NCBI RefSeq assembly: GCF_001678495.1
Contig: NZ_JTJL01000030.1
Location: forward strand, 1 to 64,000
DNA length: 64,000 nucleotides
DNA from: Gallibacterium salpingitidis
GTDB taxonomy: Bacteria > Pseudomonadota > Gammaproteobacteria > Enterobacterales > Pasteurellaceae
Direction: 5' to 3'
Shown piece after piece: positions 48,606 through 58,303 of this stretch (the stretch's first letter is position 1; each line of letters begins with the position of its first letter). Under the pieces are notes generated by a model. The model was not told where the DNA came from and ran no database searches. It was given only the letters and a program-made list of their open reading frames with translations. A program made the position numbers and the translations under genes.

Positions 48606-49415
48606 ATGCAACCATTATCAGTTCTGCTTGAACACGCTTTAAACATTGCCTATCAATCAGGTGAACAATTAAAGATGTTTTATCAGCATAAAGTTGCTAT
48701 CAAAATTAAAGAGGATAAAACGCCTGTTACTGAGGCAGATTTAGCTGTCAGTCGTTATTTAATGCAAGCATTACAAGAGATTGACCCTACTATTCCAGTG
48801 CTTTCTGAAGAAAATTGTGCAATTTCACTAGAAGAGCGTAAACAATGGCAACGTTATTGGTTAATTGATCCATTAGATGGTACTCAGCAATTTATCAATA
48901 GAACTGATCAATTTTCCGTATTAATTGCATTAATAGAAAACCAACGTCCAGTCATCGGTATCATCCATGCGCCTGAATTAAAACAGACTTTCTACGCCAT
49001 TAAAGGACAGGGAGCATTTTTTATACAAGATCAGGAACGTTCTCGCTTAGATAGTCGCCATCCGTTTAATCCTAAACAACCAATAACCATTGCAGTTGGT
49101 AAAAGCACAAATCAACAAAAAGTACTCGCAACGCTAAATCCTAAATTTAATTATCAATTTATTACTTATGGTTCTAGCGGCTTAAAAAGTACACTAGTTG
49201 CACGACAACAATGTGACTGCTATATTCGTTTGGGTGATACGGGCGAATGGGATACCGCAGCAGCAGAACTGATCTTACAAGAAAGCGGCGGTGACGTTTT
49301 CACGCTTTCACAGCAACCACTCACATATAATCAACGCGAAACCTTTGTGAATCCACATTTCATTATGGTTGGCGATCGCCAATGGGATTGGCAGCAAATT
49401 TTATTACAACAATAG
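48606..49415 (+). CDS. cysQ: 3'(2'),5'-bisphosphate nucleotidase CysQ
   Basis: CysQ dephosphorylates 3'-phosphoadenosine 5'-phosphate (PAP), a by-product of sulfate assimilation. The 269-residue member of the inositol monophosphatase family has the metal motifs TEADLAVS, LSEEN, WLIDPLDGTQQFI and GEWDTAAAELIL. GAGG lies before the ATG. It follows nudE closely and precedes zwf. Confidence 0.94.
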   Translation: MQPLSVLLEHALNIAYQSGEQLKMFYQHKVAIKIKEDKTPVTEADLAVSRYLMQALQEIDPTIPVLSEENCAISLEERKQWQRYWLIDPLDGTQQFINRTDQFSVLIALIENQRPVIGIIHAPELKQTFYAIKGQGAFFIQDQERSRLDSRHPFNPKQPITIAVGKSTNQQKVLATLNPKFNYQFITYGSSGLKSTLVARQQCDCYIRLGDTGEWDTAAAELILQESGGDVFTLSQQPLTYNQRETFVNPHFIMVGDRQWDWQQILLQQ

Positions 49416-49517
49416 TTATCACTACTTTAGATAAAACCAATTAGCGTTAATGCGATTTATCCGTAAGATGATAACACTAAAGGAAGTTACAGCAGTTATA
49501 AGTAGGAACTTAAGAAT

Positions 49518-51017
49518 ATGCAAAAACCAGAAAATAATAGCATTGTTATTTTTGGTGCGTCAGGCGATCTTACTCATCGTAAATTAATCCCTGCACTGTA
49601 CCAACTTTTTGAAAATGAACAACTTTCCGACGACTTTGCCATTCTTGGTGTCAGTCGAACTGAATACAGCGATACCGCTTTCCGCGATAAATTACGTCAA
49701 AGTCTAATTGAAAATGAAAAAGTCAATGAAGGGATTTTAGAAGCCTTTTTACAACATATCTATTATCAAGCCATTGATACACAAAATGTGAATGATTATG
49801 CAAAAATTAAAAATAGACTTGTCGAAATTAATTTCCGTCATAATTGCCAGCATAATGTGCTTTACTATTTATCAACACCACCAAGCTTATATGGCGTTAT
49901 TCCGGAATGTTTAGCTGCACATCAACTCAATGACGAATCAGAAGGGTGGAAACGTTTAATTGTCGAAAAACCTTTTGGTTATGATTTACAATCATCTATC
50001 GAGCTAGACGATAAAATTCACCAATCTTTTGCAGAACATCAAATCTACCGTATTGACCATTATCTTGGTAAAGAAACGGTACAAAATCTATTAGTATTGC
50101 GTTTCTCTAATGGTCTATTCGAGCCATTATGGAACAGAAACTATATTGACTATGTAGAAATCACCGGTGCTGAAGCATTAGGCGTTGAAGAACGTGGTGG
50201 TTATTACGATGGTTCAGGGGCAATGCGTGATATGTTCCAAAACCATTTACTACAAGTTTTAGCATTAGTTGCAATGGAAAGCCCTGCCGTCATCAACGCA
50301 AAATCAATGCGTGACGAAGTGGTGAAAGTGCTACAAAGTTTACACCCATTAACACCAGAAAATCTGGAAGAAAATCTCGTATTAGGGCAATACACTCGCT
50401 CTAAAGTGCGAGGTGTCGAATTACCTGGTTATCGTGAAGAAAAAGGCGTTGATCCACAATCTCGCACTGAAACTTATGTTGCGCTGCGCTTAACCATTGA
50501 TAACTGGCGTTGGAGTGGTGTGCCTTTCTATGTACGTAGTGGTAAACGAATGCCAACTCGTGTTACTGAAATTGTTATTCATTTCAAGAAAACACCACAT
50601 CCTGTCTTTAATATGAATGCACCAGAAAATAAATTGATTATTCGCATTCAACCTGATGAAGGTATTGTGATGAGCTTTGGCTTAAAACAACCTGGTTCTG
50701 GTTTTAAAGCAAAAGAAGTAGCAATGGATTTCCACTATGATTCAATTGCTGAAGGACACCTCTTCTCGGCTTATGAACGTTTATTGCTTGATGCACTAAA
50801 TGGCGATGCCACCTTATTCACTCGTAGCGATGCGGTACAAGCTGCATGGAAATTTGTACAACCAATCTTAGATTACAAAGCTGGTACACCTAAAATTCAT
50901 GGTTATGCTTGCGGTACTTGGGGACCAGAAGCCGCAAATAAATTAATGAGCAATAGCCAACGTGAATGGCGTTTTCCATGTAAAAATCTAACTGATACTA
51001 ACTATTGTGAACTTTAA
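49518..51017 (+). CDS. zwf: Glucose-6-phosphate 1-dehydrogenase
   Basis: Zwf oxidises glucose-6-phosphate to 6-phosphogluconolactone and yields NADPH. The 499-residue product has the N-terminal nucleotide fold [18 protein letters not shown]. The substrate-site signature RIDHYLGKE carries the catalytic histidine, and EKPFGYD is present. AGGAACTT precedes the ATG. It is followed directly by pgl and gnd, so the oxidative pentose phosphate branch is encoded as one operon. Confidence 0.98.
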   Translation: MQKPENNSIVIFGASGDLTHRKLIPALYQLFENEQLSDDFAILGVSRTEYSDTAFRDKLRQSLIENEKVNEGILEAFLQHIYYQAIDTQNVNDYAKIKNRLVEINFRHNCQHNVLYYLSTPPSLYGVIPECLAAHQLNDESEGWKRLIVEKPFGYDLQSSIELDDKIHQSFAEHQIYRIDHYLGKETVQNLLVLRFSNGLFEPLWNRNYIDYVEITGAEALGVEERGGYYDGSGAMRDMFQNHLLQVLALVAMESPAVINAKSMRDEVVKVLQSLHPLTPENLEENLVLGQYTRSKVRGVELPGYREEKGVDPQSRTETYVALRLTIDNWRWSGVPFYVRSGKRMPTRVTEIVIHFKKTPHPVFNMNAPENKLIIRIQPDEGIVMSFGLKQPGSGFKAKEVAMDFHYDSIAEGHLFSAYERLLLDALNGDATLFTRSDAVQAAWKFVQPILDYKAGTPKIHGYACGTWGPEAANKLMSNSQREWRFPCKNLTDTNYCEL

Positions 51018-51018
51018 T

Positions 51019-51732
51019 ATGAATTATCAAATTTTTGCGACTGCTCAAGCAGCAGTCGAGCATATTGCAGCAGAATTTAAGCGTTATAGTGAATTAGGTT
51101 ATCCAGTCCACATTTCACTATCTGGTGGCAGCACACCAAAATTGCTATTCCAAACGTTAGCAAAAGCGCCTTATAACACCGAAATCCAATGGCAAAACTT
51201 ACATTTTTGGTGGGGAGATGAACGTTGCGTGCCGCCAACAGATCCAGAAAGCAATTACGGTGAAGTACAACGTTTACTGTTTGATCATATTGCCATTCCA
51301 GCGGCAAATATTCATCGTATCTATGGTGAAGAAACACCAGAAGTCGCGCTGACTCGCTTCACAGCAGATCTAAAACAGATACAAAACGTAGCGAATAATC
51401 TACCTGTTTTTGATTGGATTATCCTAGGTATGGGAACTGATGGGCATACTGCGTCATTATTCCCACACCATACTAACTTTATTGATCCAAATTTAGCAGT
51501 CATTGCGCAACATCCGGAAAGTGGGCAATATCGTATTTCAAAAACAGCACGTTTAATTGAAAATGCTAAACGCATCACTTATCTTGTCACTGGTGAAAGT
51601 AAAGCGAAAATCCTTAAAGAGATTCAATCTACTGCCGCAGAACAGTTACCTTACCCTGCTGCGAAAATTGTTTCTAAACAAGGAGCAACTGAGTGGTATT
51701 TAGACCAACAAGCGGCTGCATTGCTAAGGTAA
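51019..51732 (+). CDS. pgl: 6-phosphogluconolactonase
   Basis: This enzyme hydrolyses 6-phosphogluconolactone to 6-phosphogluconate. The 237-residue DevB-type enzyme has SLSGGSTPK, FWWGDERCVPP and GMGTDGHTASLFPH. The ATG at 51019 follows the zwf stop immediately. A GTG inside zwf (51007) is also in frame and would add four residues. It sits between zwf and gnd, as its function predicts. Confidence 0.95.
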   Translation: MNYQIFATAQAAVEHIAAEFKRYSELGYPVHISLSGGSTPKLLFQTLAKAPYNTEIQWQNLHFWWGDERCVPPTDPESNYGEVQRLLFDHIAIPAANIHRIYGEETPEVALTRFTADLKQIQNVANNLPVFDWIILGMGTDGHTASLFPHHTNFIDPNLAVIAQHPESGQYRISKTARLIENAKRITYLVTGESKAKILKEIQSTAAEQLPYPAAKIVSKQGATEWYLDQQAAALLR

Positions 51733-51736
51733 AACA

Positions 51737-52129
51737 ATGATCGTTTATAAAACAAATGTCAAAATCTCAGCATCACAATATATTGAGCTATTAAAACAGA
51801 CTACTTTAGGTCCGCGCCGTCCAATTGACGACATTGAGCGAATAGAAAAAATGTTAGCGCATACCGATCTTTTAATTACAGCTTGGGATGGTGATGTTTT
51901 AGTTGGTGCGGCAAGAGCAGTTACCGATTTTGCATATTGTTGTTATTTAAGCGATCTTGCCGTCAGTGAGCAATGGCAAAAACAAGGCATCGGACGGCAA
52001 TTAATTCAAGAATTACAAAACAATGTGGATCCTGGGTGCAAACTAATTCTGATGTCAGCACCGCAGGCAATACATTATTATCCTCATATTGGGTTTACCC
52101 AACACCCTAGTGCATGGGTAAAAGAATAG
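51737..52129 (+). CDS. GNAT family N-acetyltransferase
   Basis: This is a 130-residue single-domain acetyltransferase. The acetyl-CoA motif A is LAVSEQWQKQGIGRQLIQEL (Q/R-x-x-G-x-G/A type), with the preceding strand CYLSDLAV and the later YYPHIGF. The substrate is unknown. It is placed between pgl and gnd, four bases after pgl with AAGG upstream, so it is cotranscribed with the pentose phosphate genes. The functional link is not obvious. Confidence 0.88.
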   Translation: MIVYKTNVKISASQYIELLKQTTLGPRRPIDDIERIEKMLAHTDLLITAWDGDVLVGAARAVTDFAYCCYLSDLAVSEQWQKQGIGRQLIQELQNNVDPGCKLILMSAPQAIHYYPHIGFTQHPSAWVKE

Positions 52130-52190
52130 CAATAAACACAGCTATGACATATAGCTAATTTAACTATTAAGAAAATACAGGAGCAGAAAC

Positions 52191-53645
52191 ATGAGCCAAA
52201 AAGGTGATATTGGAGTTATCGGTTTAGCGGTAATGGGACAAAATTTAATCCTCAATATGAATGATCATGGATTTAAGGTTGTTGCTTACAACCGTACTAC
52301 TTCTAAAGTTGATGAATTTTTAGAGGGTGCTGCAAAAGGGACTAACATTATTGGCGCTTACTCATTACAAGATTTAGTCGATAAACTCGAAAAACCACGC
52401 AAAGTGATGTTAATGGTGCGTGCTGGTGAAGTTGTAGATAAGTTTATTGAAAGCCTCGTACCTTATCTTGAAGAAGGCGATATTATCATTGATGGCGGTA
52501 ACTCAAATTATCCTGATACTAACCGTCGCGTTGCTGCATTAAAAGAAAAAGGCATTCGCTTTATTGGTACTGGTGTTTCAGGTGGTGAAGAAGGTGCACG
52601 TCGTGGCCCATCAATTATGCCTGGCGGAAATGAAGAAGCTTGGCCATACGTTAAACCTATTTTACAAGCTATTTCAGCGAAAACACCTGCTGGTGAACCT
52701 TGCTGTGACTGGGTTGGTAAAGATGGTGCTGGTCACTTTGTAAAAATGGTACATAACGGTATCGAATATGGTGATATGCAATTAATCTGCGAAGCTTACC
52801 ATTTCTTAAAAGAAGGATTAGGCCTCAGCTATGATGAAATGCACACTATCTTCAGTGACTGGAAAAAAACAGAATTAAGCAGTTATTTGATTGATATTAC
52901 TGCAGATATTCTTGCTTACAAAGACAGCGACGGTGAACCACTAGTGGAAAAAATCTTAGATACCGCAGGACAAAAAGGAACTGGTAAATGGACTGGTATC
53001 AACGCATTAGATCTTGGTATTCCACTCACATTGATCAGTGAAGCCGTATTCGCTCGTTGTGTGTCTTCTTTCAAAGAACAACGTTTAGCTGCAGCAAAAC
53101 TATTTGATGATAATATTCAAGCTGTTAGTGGCGACAAAAAAGAGTGGATCGAAGCTGTTCGTAAAGCATTACTCGCTTCAAAAATTATCTCTTATGCTCA
53201 AGGATTTATGCTTATTCGTGAAGCATCTGAAACCTATCAATGGGATCTTAACTATGGTAATACTGCGCTATTATGGCGTGAAGGTTGTATCATCCGTAGT
53301 GCATTCTTAGGCAATATTCGTGATGCTTATACCGCTAACCCAGATTTAGTCTTCTTAGGCTCAGATCCTTATTTTAACGGTATCTTAAAAGATTGCTTAA
53401 GTGCATGGCGTAAAGTAGTAGCGAAAGCAATTGAGATCGGTTTACCAATGCCATGTATGGCATCTGCCTTAACTTTCCTTGATGGTTATACCACAGCGCG
53501 TTTACCAGCTAACTTACTCCAAGCACAACGTGACTACTTCGGTGCACATACCTATGAACGTACCGATAAACCTCGCGGTGAATTCTTCCACACTAACTGG
53601 ACAGGTCATGGTGGTAATACCGCATCAACCACTTATGATGTTTAA
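52191..53645 (+). CDS. gnd: 6-phosphogluconate dehydrogenase, decarboxylating
   Basis: Gnd oxidises 6-phosphogluconate to ribulose-5-phosphate with NADP+ and releases CO2. The 484-residue product has the Rossmann motif IGVIGLAVMGQNLILN. The substrate motifs are GTGVSGGEEGARRGPSIMPG and the catalytic-lysine segment HFVKMVHNGIEYGDMQ. The C-terminal tail ends in HTNWTGHGGNTAS. AGGAGC precedes the ATG. It is the last gene of the zwf cluster and is followed by a strong terminator. Confidence 0.98.
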   Translation: MSQKGDIGVIGLAVMGQNLILNMNDHGFKVVAYNRTTSKVDEFLEGAAKGTNIIGAYSLQDLVDKLEKPRKVMLMVRAGEVVDKFIESLVPYLEEGDIIIDGGNSNYPDTNRRVAALKEKGIRFIGTGVSGGEEGARRGPSIMPGGNEEAWPYVKPILQAISAKTPAGEPCCDWVGKDGAGHFVKMVHNGIEYGDMQLICEAYHFLKEGLGLSYDEMHTIFSDWKKTELSSYLIDITADILAYKDSDGEPLVEKILDTAGQKGTGKWTGINALDLGIPLTLISEAVFARCVSSFKEQRLAAAKLFDDNIQAVSGDKKEWIEAVRKALLASKIISYAQGFMLIREASETYQWDLNYGNTALLWREGCIIRSAFLGNIRDAYTANPDLVFLGSDPYFNGILKDCLSAWRKVVAKAIEIGLPMPCMASALTFLDGYTTARLPANLLQAQRDYFGAHTYERTDKPRGEFFHTNWTGHGGNTASTTYDV

Positions 53646-53662
53646 TTATTAATTAATCAATC

Positions 53663-53688
53663 AAAAACCTCGCTCAAGCGAGGTTTTT
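53663..53688. terminator. Bidirectional terminator, gnd / autotransporter
   Basis: AAAAACCTCGC / GCGAGGTTTTT with loop TCAA lies between the convergent gnd and autotransporter genes, with A and T runs at both ends. Confidence 0.92.
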
Positions 53689-53715
53689 GCTCTAAACCAA
53701 TGTTGATTGATCAAA

Positions 53716-56435
53716 TCAGAACTGAATCGATAAATTCACATTTCCTGCAACCGAGTTAAACCCTTTGGCAAAGGTGGATTGTACGCCAGCCCCCAATGCA
53801 ACATTTTGGCTGATTTGGTATTTCGCACCTATATCAAGTTCTCCTCTCACGCGAGATGGGTCACAATCTTCCAACATAAAGCGGTATTTTGGATAATTCA
53901 CAAACCCAGCACGTAAATAGTTACCTCGATAGCTCATATCGTATCCCACTGCCGCTTTTGCTTGTAAACTTAAACGCTCATTCACTTGGAAATCCCCTTT
54001 AATACCGAGTTTTGCCATAAAGGCTTCGGTGCTTTGTTTATCAACAGCGAAATTAAAGTCTTTTGCTCCTTTCTCAATATAGTCTTCAACCTCAACTCGT
54101 TGATAATCTAAGCCGATAAATGGGGTGACTTTTGCCTGTGGATTCACTTGGAAGGTTCGATTTAGCGTGATGCCAGTACGGAAATGGTTCGCTTTCATCT
54201 CACTTTCCGCAGTACGGCCTAAGAAACTAAGATGACGTTTACCATCTAAATAGGCTTGTCCAATACCAGCATAAAAATCAATATCCCATTGTGGCGTTAA
54301 TGCAGTATTACCATATACCCCAACCTGCCAAGTATCCGCTTTTAAGTTATGATTAGCAGCGGAATCATAACTATCTGCATCGGTTTTAAGATAGCCAGCC
54401 GTTAAGCCCAATTTAGTGTTTTCGGTGACACAACGTTCACTGCCGACGGCAATGCCACTATGGGTGGCTTGATAGCCAGATAATCCAGATGAACCCTCTC
54501 GTTCATTCCATTCCCCTAACACTTTTGCCCAGACTTGATTTTCTCCGGCATTAGCAACACAACGTCCTGTTGGTATCGCTTTGGTTAAGGTATCAGTAGC
54601 TTCCATTATCACTCGGCTGGTACGAATACCTAATAGTGGTTGGATTTGCTCTACTGCATTGACTACGTCTTTTTCACTGGTTAATGGCATTAAGCCTAAA
54701 GCAATATCATTTTGAGCTGAGGCTTGAATAATCTTATCTAGACTGGCTGCTATTGGAACTAAACAATCATCACAAGCATCTTTCACCAAATGTTCGATTA
54801 AGCCTCGAGTTGGCTCTGGTTCCGGAGCAGGAACTGCTTTAGCATTTAAATGCATCGCTTGTGGGTCATATAACGCAGTAAAATCAAATAAAATACTGTC
54901 ATCTTCTATTTTCGGATTAAAACGACCTGTTAATTTGCCATCTGTCGTTAATACATTCCAAAAAGTATCATCGCCACCACGCAGTTTATCCGCATACACA
55001 TAAAGTTTGCTGCCTTCTTCAATCACAATATCTTTTGTACTATGTAATTGGCTGTAATCATTATGGCTATTCACATCGACTTGATAAGTCCCTTTAATCA
55101 CTAATGAATCAACCTGTTGTTTACCTCCCACTTGGGAATGCAAAATACCATTTGGATTCACCACCATATCCGTATGCACAATCGTATTTGGTGCTAACGC
55201 AATAGTTCCTTCATTAATGGATAAGCCCGGATGTTGTACACCATTTTCATCGGTATAACCTGTGATAATATTGCTATCTAAAGTTCCTGAAAGCGTCCAA
55301 GTTCCTGTACCGGTCTTTTCGATAGTGTCAAAGGCAAAGAATTTTTTACCGGGAACAGAAGTTACTGATAAACCATGTGCATCATTTATCTTGATATCAT
55401 CATTAATATTACCAAACTCATCTAAGTGTAGAGATAAACTATTTTCACCTGATAACATTAGAGTATGAGTATTCAACAGAAGGTGAGTATTGGATGGATT
55501 CATATCAGTTATTGAAAATACAATGCCTTCAATTCCATCTGGACTTCGCATTAGATTAAGAGTTTGTCGTTGATATTGATCATCGCGTCCTTCCAACTCT
55601 AAAAAGGAAAAAACAACAGCACCAACAGATTCAAATCTTGGGCTAGATATAGCTGTCACAGTAGCATTTCCACCAATAGTAGTTATGCCTCCTCTCATTC
55701 CATTCATTAGTAAAAGTCCAGTAGTACCTCTGACATTGCCTCCCGTCATAGTGAGATTTCCTCCCTCTATTTTGAATACTCCAGCCGCTCTACTTGAAAC
55801 AATCGATCCTCCTGTAATAGTAATAGATTCAGCATCTATTAAAAGAAGATCGCTTTTAATCTCCCCACCGGCAATGACAATATTTCTTATTCCTTTATCA
55901 TCTATATCAAATCTATTAATGGTACCACCTAACATTGTAAAATCAGTATGTTCATCTATTCGAATAAATCCAATATTACCACTCTCTAAAATAAAGTGAT
56001 TTTTCACTGAGGTATATCTATCACTATATACACTAACAGAATCCAAGTTAATATCTCCACGTAACGTAACTTGTGATCCCTCTATAACGCCAAGCCTATT
56101 AATTTGTCCTTTCCCATCTAATATAACACCAGATGTTCCTTCAACACGTATATATCCACAAGTATCTCCAGCTAAAGGATAGGTTCCTGAAGAAGTAATT
56201 GTAGTCTGTGGACATTCCGCAAAAACCGGCAATGAAAAACAAGTTAATAGTGTTATAGCAATGAGATTAAAAGAAAATTTTTTGGTTAGATAATGAGTTG
56301 ATGAAGGGGGGGGGTAATTTGATTATTGGCAGCAGTTTTTACTGAGCCGTTTTTGCCTTTTGTCCGAGTATTTTCTGACGCACACTGCCATAACTGCCTA
56401 ACAGCATTCCAAACTAAACGATAGGTGTGATTCAT
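53716..56435 (-). CDS. Phase-variable autotransporter, out of frame in this sequence
   Basis: This is a type V autotransporter. The real start is ATG 56435, which gives an extended signal region MNHTYRLVWNAVRQLWQCAS. Codons 41-44 then contain a C tract (56314-56306). With the 9 C seen here the frame hits TAA at 56286-56288. With 10 C (or 7 or 13) it joins the large downstream frame and yields about 906 residues. That frame has a signal core ending VFAECPQ, a beta-helical passenger (about 500 residues), a PAPEPEP hinge and a C-terminal beta-barrel ending LSIQF. Passenger function is unknown. The signal sequence is intact, so this looks like an OFF state rather than decay. Confidence 0.85.
56306..56314. 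repeat. Run of 9 G inside the autotransporter coding region
   Basis: Nine G (C on the coding strand) at codons 41-44. Changing the count by +1 or -2 restores the frame, so this is the probable on/off switch. Confidence 0.92.
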
Positions 56436-56525
56436 AATGAGTTCCTTGGTTGCTAAGTGAATTGTGAGTAAATAACAGCAACATCACTGCTATACAGAAA
56501 CGTTATTTAAAAATAACTCATTATT

Positions 56526-56554
56526 AGCATATACTTCTTTTTCACTTTTGTCAG
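56526..56554 (-). promoter_or_regulatory. Autotransporter promoter
   Basis: On the minus strand CTGACA (56554-56549) and TATGCT (56531-56526) are 17 bp apart, about 90 bases before the ATG at 56435. Confidence 0.6.
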
Positions 56555-56589
56555 TTTTTTTAAATACAAAGGGTTATTTTTTGAATATT

Positions 56590-56605
56590 TGTGAGATGAC
56601 ACACA
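56590..56605. promoter_or_regulatory. CRP-like site upstream of the autotransporter
   Basis: TGTGAGATGACACACA matches TGTGA-N6-TCACA with one mismatch and is flanked by TTT on the right, as in the 22-bp consensus. Its centre is about 78 bases upstream of the predicted transcription start. Confidence 0.55.
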
Positions 56606-56699
56606 TTTTATCTACAAACAGGTACCAATATTAAAGATAAATGTAAGGAAAAATGCAATTATTCTATAAGAAAGTACAATTTTGAAATTAGAAAATAAA

Positions 56700-56731
56700 T
56701 GCCTTTTCTTTATTTCATAAAAGAAAAGGCA
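56700..56731 (-). terminator. Terminator of ispH
   Basis: TGCCTTTTCTTT / AAAGAAAAGGCA is a 12-bp stem 16 bases after the ispH stop, with a T-containing tail on the minus strand. Confidence 0.75.
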
Positions 56732-56746
56732 ATGGAAAATTTAATT

Positions 56747-57691
56747 TTAGTTAACCTCTGTTATTCGTAGCTCTTTCGGTACTTCAAACACCGTATTTTC
56801 TTCACAACCTTCGAGTTCTTCTACGGTTGTAGCACCCAATTCTAATAGACGACTTACGACTGATTGTACCAATACTTCTGGTGCAGAAGCTCCCGCAGTA
56901 ATACCGACAACATTAACACCATCAAGCCAACTTGCATCAATATCCGCGGCATCATCAATTAATTTAGACGGCACTCCCATTCGAGAAGCTAACTCAGCCA
57001 AACGATTAGAATTAGATGAATTCTTCGAACCAACAACGATCACTAAATCAGATTGTACCGCTAACTCTTTTACTGCATGCTGGCGATTGGTTGTTGCGTA
57101 GCAAATATCATTTTTGCGAGGGCCTTGAATGGCTGGATATTTTGCCTTTAACGCTTCGATGACTTCCACTGTATCATCAATCGACAATGTGGTTTGCGTC
57201 ATAAAAGTTAAATCATCTTGATTGGATACCGGTAGTTTTAAGATATCTTCCACATCTTCAACTAAATAAATACCACCATCTTGATTATCGTATTGCCCCA
57301 TAGTTCCTTCTACTTCTGGGTGGCCTTTATGCCCAATCAAAATCGCTTTGGTTCCTTTTCGACTCGCACGAGCAACTTGCATATGCACTTTTGTTACCAA
57401 TGGACAAGTCGCATCAAACACTTTTAATCCACGATCTTTTGCCTCTTGACGAACCGCTTGCGAAACACCATGTGCCGAGAAAATTACAATCGAGCCATCA
57501 GGAACTTCACTCAATTCCTCAACAAAAATAGCCCCGCGCTGACGTAATCCTTCCACGACAAAACGATTATGTACAACTTCGTGACGTACATAAATTGGCG
57601 CACCATGGATCTCTAACGCTAACTCAACAATACTGATAGCACGATCAACACCAGCACAAAAACCACGTGGATTTGCTAAGATAATCTTCAT
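56747..57691 (-). CDS. ispH: 4-hydroxy-3-methylbut-2-enyl diphosphate reductase
   Basis: IspH performs the last step of the MEP isoprenoid pathway and makes IPP and DMAPP with a 4Fe-4S cluster. The 314-residue product has the three cluster cysteines in [24 protein letters not shown] and [12 protein letters not shown]. The catalytic glutamate is in [10 protein letters not shown], and SSNSNRL is present. AAGGAAAG precedes the ATG. It follows lspA by 2 bases, the common order. Confidence 0.97.
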   Translation of the reverse strand: MKIILANPRGFCAGVDRAISIVELALEIHGAPIYVRHEVVHNRFVVEGLRQRGAIFVEELSEVPDGSIVIFSAHGVSQAVRQEAKDRGLKVFDATCPLVTKVHMQVARASRKGTKAILIGHKGHPEVEGTMGQYDNQDGGIYLVEDVEDILKLPVSNQDDLTFMTQTTLSIDDTVEVIEALKAKYPAIQGPRKNDICYATTNRQHAVKELAVQSDLVIVVGSKNSSNSNRLAELASRMGVPSKLIDDAADIDASWLDGVNVVGITAGASAPEVLVQSVVSRLLELGATTVEELEGCEENTVFEVPKELRITEVN

Positions 57692-57693
57692 AA

Positions 57694-58188
57694 TTAACTT
57701 TCCTTGGTACTTTTTCTCTCATTCTTTAAGTAATCTAAAATCATTAACCCTGCACCAACACAAATTGCAATATCTGCCACATTAAAAACAGGATAATGAT
57801 AAATTCGCCAATAGAAATCGAGAAAATCTACAACAAAACCATGATATAAACGATCGGTCATATTGGCCAATGCACCACCAATAATCAAGGCATAAGCACT
57901 ATTAACTAAAGTCTTCTCACGTGGTGAACGCACTAACCAAAACAGTAATAATCCCGAAATTGCTATTGCAATCAACACAAAGAAATATTTTTGCCAACCG
58001 CTATGATCTGCTAAAAAGCTAAAAGCTGCACCATAATTTCGCACATAGGTTAAATTAAAAATCGGCAAAATATTGATGCTTTCATACAACTCAAAACGAG
58101 TAACCACCAACCACTTTGTCCCTAAATCAGCAACAAAAGCAATTACACTCAACCAAAGAAAAATTAAACCATTTTTTTGTTTTTGCAT
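57694..58188 (-). CDS. lspA: Lipoprotein signal peptidase (signal peptidase II)
   Basis: LspA cleaves signal peptides of prolipoproteins in the inner membrane. From the ATG at 58188 it has 164 residues, the E. coli length. There are four helices and the catalytic aspartates in [17 protein letters not shown] and FNVADIAI, with NYGAAFS before them. The upstream in-frame extension to 58248 runs into the ileS terminator and is rejected. ispH follows after 2 bases. Confidence 0.95.
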   Translation of the reverse strand: MQKQKNGLIFLWLSVIAFVADLGTKWLVVTRFELYESINILPIFNLTYVRNYGAAFSFLADHSGWQKYFFVLIAIAISGLLLFWLVRSPREKTLVNSAYALIIGGALANMTDRLYHGFVVDFLDFYWRIYHYPVFNVADIAICVGAGLMILDYLKNERKSTKES

Positions 58189-58242
58189 AATAAAAGACTC
58201 GTTTTTAGCGTTCTGCCATCTATATCTACTATGATAAAAAAG

Positions 58243-58273
58243 GATCACTGCTAAGTTAGCCCTAGCAGTGATC
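58243..58273 (-). terminator. Terminator between ileS and lspA
   Basis: GATCACTGCTA / TAGCAGTGATC is a perfect 11-bp stem, followed on the minus strand by CCTTTTTTAT. It separates ileS from lspA, which are often cotranscribed. Confidence 0.85.
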
Positions 58274-58303
58274 TCCTATAATTTTTAATGCCAATCAAAC
58301 AAA

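Larger units (their letters stand above)
56436..56746. other. Intergenic region between the autotransporter and ispH
   Basis: No gene in these 311 bases. They hold the autotransporter promoter, a CRP-like site and the ispH terminator, which are listed separately. Confidence 0.6.

Noticed and set aside
53716-56232. Autotransporter starting at TTG 56232.
   Set aside because: That start is in the middle of the signal peptide; the true N-terminus lies upstream across the C tract.
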